From contig JAJEHL010000006.1 of the NCBI GenBank assembly GCA_022823725.1, positions 1-35,551 of the forward strand: DNA of 35,551 nt, written 5' to 3'. Position numbers and translations under genes: made by a program. This DNA is from Candidatus Latescibacterota bacterium (GTDB taxonomy: Bacteria; Latescibacterota; UBA2968). Below, one piece after another: positions 32,727 through 35,551 of this stretch; the first letter of the stretch is position 1; each line of letters begins with the position of its first letter. Below the pieces are notes generated by a model. That model worked only from the letters and a program-made list of their open reading frames with translations. It did no database searches and was not told the origin of the DNA.

Positions 32727-35165
32727 CTAATGCGGCAAATAATACTTGTGAAGTTGCTCCTTCGCCACGCCCCTTGCGATCAAATCGTCAACATAATCGT
32801 CATCATAACCCAATTCCCCGAGAATCTCCCTCGTATGCGCACCCTGTTTGGGACAAGCGTAGAGCAATTGAACAGGCGCATTCTTCAAACGCACATACGC
32901 GGGCGGTGCGAGATCGACAGCACTACCAACCGGATGATCCGTAAAACGAACAATAGAAATAGATCGCCCATCGTCCCATGCATCCAACAGATCATCACAC
33001 ACCTCGTGCAAAAACATCTCGCGAATATCTTCCAACGAATCAATGCGATGCCCGGCCAGCCCCACTTCGTTAAATGCTTTGACCCAATGGGCCACATCGC
33101 ATTTTTTGATCTCACCTTCCAAAAATTCGCCAGCACCTTCATCAGGTACCTGCTCCAACCCCACAATCCCTCTCAACTTACCCATCTCATGCGCCAACCC
33201 ACCCAGAAAAACCCAGCCATCTCGCGCGCGATACATGCGGTGAAGCGCGTGTTCACCAACAGCATCTTGTCCCGCCGGCTCATCGCCCGAGCACCCGGCT
33301 TCGCAAGCATACATAAAAGGCGCCTGCACGAGCTGCCCCCCCTGCGCGAGCGAAGTCGTCACAAAATCGCCGCCATCGGGAACGCCACTGCGCCTGCGCT
33401 TGAGCAACGCCAGCACCGCGCCATAAGTCGCCGAATACCCCGTAATATAATCGATACACGACGCCCAACCGTGCAACACCGGTCTATTGCCCTCACCGCC
33501 ATAGCGCATCTGTATTCCCGTCGATCCCTGAAGCAGGGGATCAAAACCCGGCCGATTCATCCACGGACCCGGCCGCGGACCATTAAACGCCGTCAAATTG
33601 AGATACACAATATCGGGTTTACACTTCTTAACAGCGTCGTAGTCAATACCCAAACTCTGCGCAACCCCGGGCCGGAAATTGTGAACAATAACATCGGCTG
33701 TCTCAACCAACTTCATAAAAGCTGCCCTGCCAGCCTCGTCTTTCAAATTCAAAATCATGCTGCGCTTGCCAGGGCTGACCTCCAGGGGAAACCAACTGGA
33801 AATGCGCGGACCAAAATAAGGCTCTGGCGGATCGATCTTAATAACCTCCGCGCCGTATTCCGCCAGCGTACGCGCACTGGCTGGCCCCGCGAGCACATTG
33901 GACAAATCCAGAACGCGAACACCCTCCAGGATAGGTTTTCCAGCCGATGCCGCGATATCCCCGTTCAGTTTGGGTTCAACATCCCCCTCAAACGGCCTCG
34001 ACGGCCTGGGAATCGCGCATTCATCGGGCGTCTTGGAAAGCCACGTCTGCACACCGAGTTGCCGCATCGGTCCATACTCGGGATCATCGACCACAACCGT
34101 CAAAGCCGCCTCTTCGGTCTCGGATTTGTGCAACCACGCCTGTGCCGTACGCTGAATCGTACACGGCACGCCAGCAGCCGTCAAAACATCGACCCAGTGT
34201 TGTGCGGGTTCACTCGCCAGCACACTTTCAATTTTCTCTCGTGCTTTGAGATTCCATTCACCGGACAAATGGGATGAATCGGGAATATTATTCGTCAAAT
34301 GGAGATTCTCATACACGGGCACATCGACCATCCCCTCCGCAATCAAATCATCGTACACTTCCAGCGCTTTGACCAGTGACCGGCTATTCCGGGAATGTCC
34401 AGCCGCAATAATATAGAGCCATTGTCCATCGCCCGCGCGAAACGTACCACTAAAAGGCGACCCTGCGCTACTGGGCTGTTTCTGACGACCAGCATTAGCC
34501 GATGGACCATATCGCGCGGGCTTATCCGCCACATCCAGCATAATAACCGCCATAGCAGACATCGCCGCACCAACCAGCGAAACCTCAATCACATCGCCAC
34601 ATCCGCTCTCTTCACGCGCATACAGCGCAAGCACAACAGCAATAGCACCGTGAATCGCACCATAAGTCGAACCCAATGGCATCGGCGTATAAACAGGCGG
34701 CAAATCAGCCCTTCTACTTTGAAGATCTGTATATTGACCTATAGCCGCACTAATAATACCTTCAAATGCGCGAATCGGCGCTCTTTCATCCGTCGAAGCA
34801 AAACCCGGCAAAGAGAGATAAACCAGCCCCGGATTCAGCGCAGTCATCTCCTCGGCCCCCAAACCCAATCGCTGCATAACGCCCGGCCGAAAATTTTCAA
34901 TAACCACATCCGCCGAACGGATTAATTTCACCGCAGTAGCGAGATCATCTGCATCTTTCAGATCAAGAGTAACGCGCTGTTTGCCCCGATTAAAAACACC
35001 ATTTGCCGGCGTATCGTAATCCGGTTTGCCCGGCCGATCCACCTTAATCACCTCGGCCCCCTGATCCGCGAGCAACATCCCCGTCAAAGGCCCGGCAATA
35101 TAATGACCAAAATCGACAACGCGGATCCCGGTCAATGGTGCTTGTTTATCGCGTTCTGGATTCAT
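32727..35165 (-). CDS. Tandem class III CoA-transferase (CaiB/BaiF) fusion
   Basis: An 812-aa protein made of two complete CaiB/BaiF modules (about 1-400 and 410-812). Each begins with an equivalent segment: GIRVVDFGHYIAGPLTGMLL and GVRVLDLSNVLAGPASARTL. Each has a NFRPGV motif. These enzymes move CoA between carboxylic acids by way of an aspartyl-CoA intermediate. In the second module the catalytic Asp is present (CIDYITG); in the first the equivalent site reads LGSTYGA, with Ser, so only one module should be catalytic. Single-module enzymes are homodimers, so the fusion may be an internal pseudo-dimer. ATG 35165 has GAGGAG 7 nt upstream, preferred to the adjacent TTG. Confidence 0.92.
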   Translation of the reverse strand: MNPERDKQAPLTGIRVVDFGHYIAGPLTGMLLADQGAEVIKVDRPGKPDYDTPANGVFNRGKQRVTLDLKDADDLATAVKLIRSADVVIENFRPGVMQRLGLGAEEMTALNPGLVYLSLPGFASTDERAPIRAFEGIISAAIGQYTDLQSRRADLPPVYTPMPLGSTYGAIHGAIAVVLALYAREESGCGDVIEVSLVGAAMSAMAVIMLDVADKPARYGPSANAGRQKQPSSAGSPFSGTFRAGDGQWLYIIAAGHSRNSRSLVKALEVYDDLIAEGMVDVPVYENLHLTNNIPDSSHLSGEWNLKAREKIESVLASEPAQHWVDVLTAAGVPCTIQRTAQAWLHKSETEEAALTVVVDDPEYGPMRQLGVQTWLSKTPDECAIPRPSRPFEGDVEPKLNGDIAASAGKPILEGVRVLDLSNVLAGPASARTLAEYGAEVIKIDPPEPYFGPRISSWFPLEVSPGKRSMILNLKDEAGRAAFMKLVETADVIVHNFRPGVAQSLGIDYDAVKKCKPDIVYLNLTAFNGPRPGPWMNRPGFDPLLQGSTGIQMRYGGEGNRPVLHGWASCIDYITGYSATYGAVLALLKRRRSGVPDGGDFVTTSLAQGGQLVQAPFMYACEAGCSGDEPAGQDAVGEHALHRMYRARDGWVFLGGLAHEMGKLRGIVGLEQVPDEGAGEFLEGEIKKCDVAHWVKAFNEVGLAGHRIDSLEDIREMFLHEVCDDLLDAWDDGRSISIVRFTDHPVGSAVDLAPPAYVRLKNAPVQLLYACPKQGAHTREILGELGYDDDYVDDLIARGVAKEQLHKYYLPH

Positions 35166-35206
35166 CAACTATCTCCTCACACAAAGTTCTCTGATGCCCC
35201 CTTAAC

Positions 35207-35281
35207 TGACGTTACGCATAGATGCGCCTGTCATTCCCTTTTCATAAGCATGACAAGATATAGCGTTGCTGCGTAAGGTCA
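35207..35281. repeat. Short inverted-repeat element, possible MITE remnant
   Basis: TGACGTTACGCA (35207-35218) and TGCGTAAGGTCA (35270-35281) are inverted with one mismatch in 12 and enclose 51 bases with no ORF. The rest of 35169-35357 holds no gene. Confidence 0.4.
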
Positions 35282-35357
35282 AATATATATTTTCTGTAGA
35301 AATCCACTTGAGTTATCGCGGTTTTAATCCCTGTCGAAAACATGAGAAGTATAAACC

Positions 35358-35388
35358 AAAAAACCACGCCCAAAGGACGTGGTTTTTT
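35358..35388. terminator. Bidirectional intrinsic terminator
   Basis: AAAAAACCACG (35358-35368) and CGTGGTTTTTT (35378-35388) form a perfect 11-bp stem with a 9-nt loop; U-tracts arise on both strands. It isolates the gene at the right edge from the genes to the left. Confidence 0.8.
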
Positions 35389-35445
35389 ACTTGGTAGAAG
35401 ATGGCGTGGACGATAGGGTCCATATATTTCTGTAAAATGTAAAAA

Positions 35446-35521
35446 GTCACCGTAGCTCCGAGAAAAGTCTTAAAATAGGGGTGACACGTAATTCTAACCC
35501 CAACTTGGAGGCTACGATGAC
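35446..35521 (+). promoter_or_regulatory. Long inverted repeat covering SD and start codon of the right-edge gene
   Basis: GTCACCGTAGCTCCGAG (35446-35462) can pair with CTTGGAGGCTACGATGAC (35504-35521), with one mismatch, one bulge and one G-U pair. The right arm holds both the Shine-Dalgarno (GGAGG) and the ATG, so a transcript that begins upstream of 35446 would hide its own start site. Confidence 0.5.
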
Positions 35522-35551
35522 TTACCCCAAAGATATAAAAATTGCCGCGCC
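35517..35551 (+). CDS. Start of an unidentified gene (runs off right edge)
   Basis: ATG 35517 follows GGAGG by 5 nt and opens a frame reading MTYPKDIKIAA before the edge. Only 11 codons are visible, so no family can be named. The leading inverted repeat is of a kind often seen ahead of transposase genes, but this is only a suggestion. Confidence 0.5.
   Translation, partial: MTYPKDIKIAA

Noticed and set aside
32730-34277. 515-codon open frame on the plus strand
   Set aside because: It lies fully antisense to the well-supported CoA-transferase fusion, has no family motifs and is rich in Arg/His/Pro as expected from a shadow frame.

Overview
The window looks like a chromosomal segment of a Gram-negative, probably FCB/PVC-like environmental bacterium. 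It has outer-membrane beta-barrels, a TonB-dependent receptor with an N-terminal carboxypeptidase-like domain, lipoprotein signals, multihaem c-type cytochromes, dockerin-like C-terminal repeats, a sulfatase and many stand-alone catabolic enzymes. The mix resembles Latescibacterota/Poribacteria-type genomes, but this is inference from gene content only. No rRNA, tRNA or CRISPR array was seen.

Layout. (1) 1-4532, minus strand: an outer-membrane barrel, a TonB-dependent receptor and the start of a secreted protein that runs off the left edge. (2) 4797-11852, minus strand: a five-gene, mostly overlapping operon of TPR protein, YcaO-domain protein, SUMF1-fold lipoprotein, octahaem-HEAT-TPR lipoprotein and a small HAO-like octahaem cytochrome. 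(3) 12136-18334, plus strand, divergent from (2): a secreted redoxin that reads through an in-frame TGA, a two-TM protein, a redoxin/cytochrome c/copper-monooxygenase fusion, a TPR protein and an aquaporin, closed by a terminator. (4) 18365-24236, minus strand: a DUF6807/PmoA-like protein, and an operon of a rhodanese with TGA at its catalytic Cys codon, a sulfatase and a penicillin-acylase-like hydrolase with an HTH-like N-terminus. (5) 24534-29244: rfbA-like nucleotidylyltransferase, a BNR-amidase fusion and an SDR. (6) 29326-35165, minus strand: acetoacetate-decarboxylase-like protein, SDR, Gfo/Idh/MocA oxidoreductase, SnoaL-like protein and a tandem CaiB/BaiF CoA-transferase. (7) 35207-35551: inverted-repeat structures and the start of a plus-strand gene.

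The strongest finding is two genes (12136-13443 and 23409-24236) in which a TGA sits exactly at the catalytic Cys position of a thiol-redox fold, with the same frame continuing as conserved protein on both sides. Both are best read as selenoproteins: a Sec-x-x-Cys redoxin and a Sec rhodanese. A standard gene caller would truncate or split both. Second in interest is the YcaO/SUMF1/multihaem operon, which does not match a system I know. A family of intergenic palindromic repeats (copies near 12.0, 24.3, 25.4, 32.1 and 32.6 kb) punctuates the operon boundaries; three copies have related inverted termini like a MITE.

Where two starts were possible I chose the one with the better Shine-Dalgarno sequence or signal peptide, and say so.
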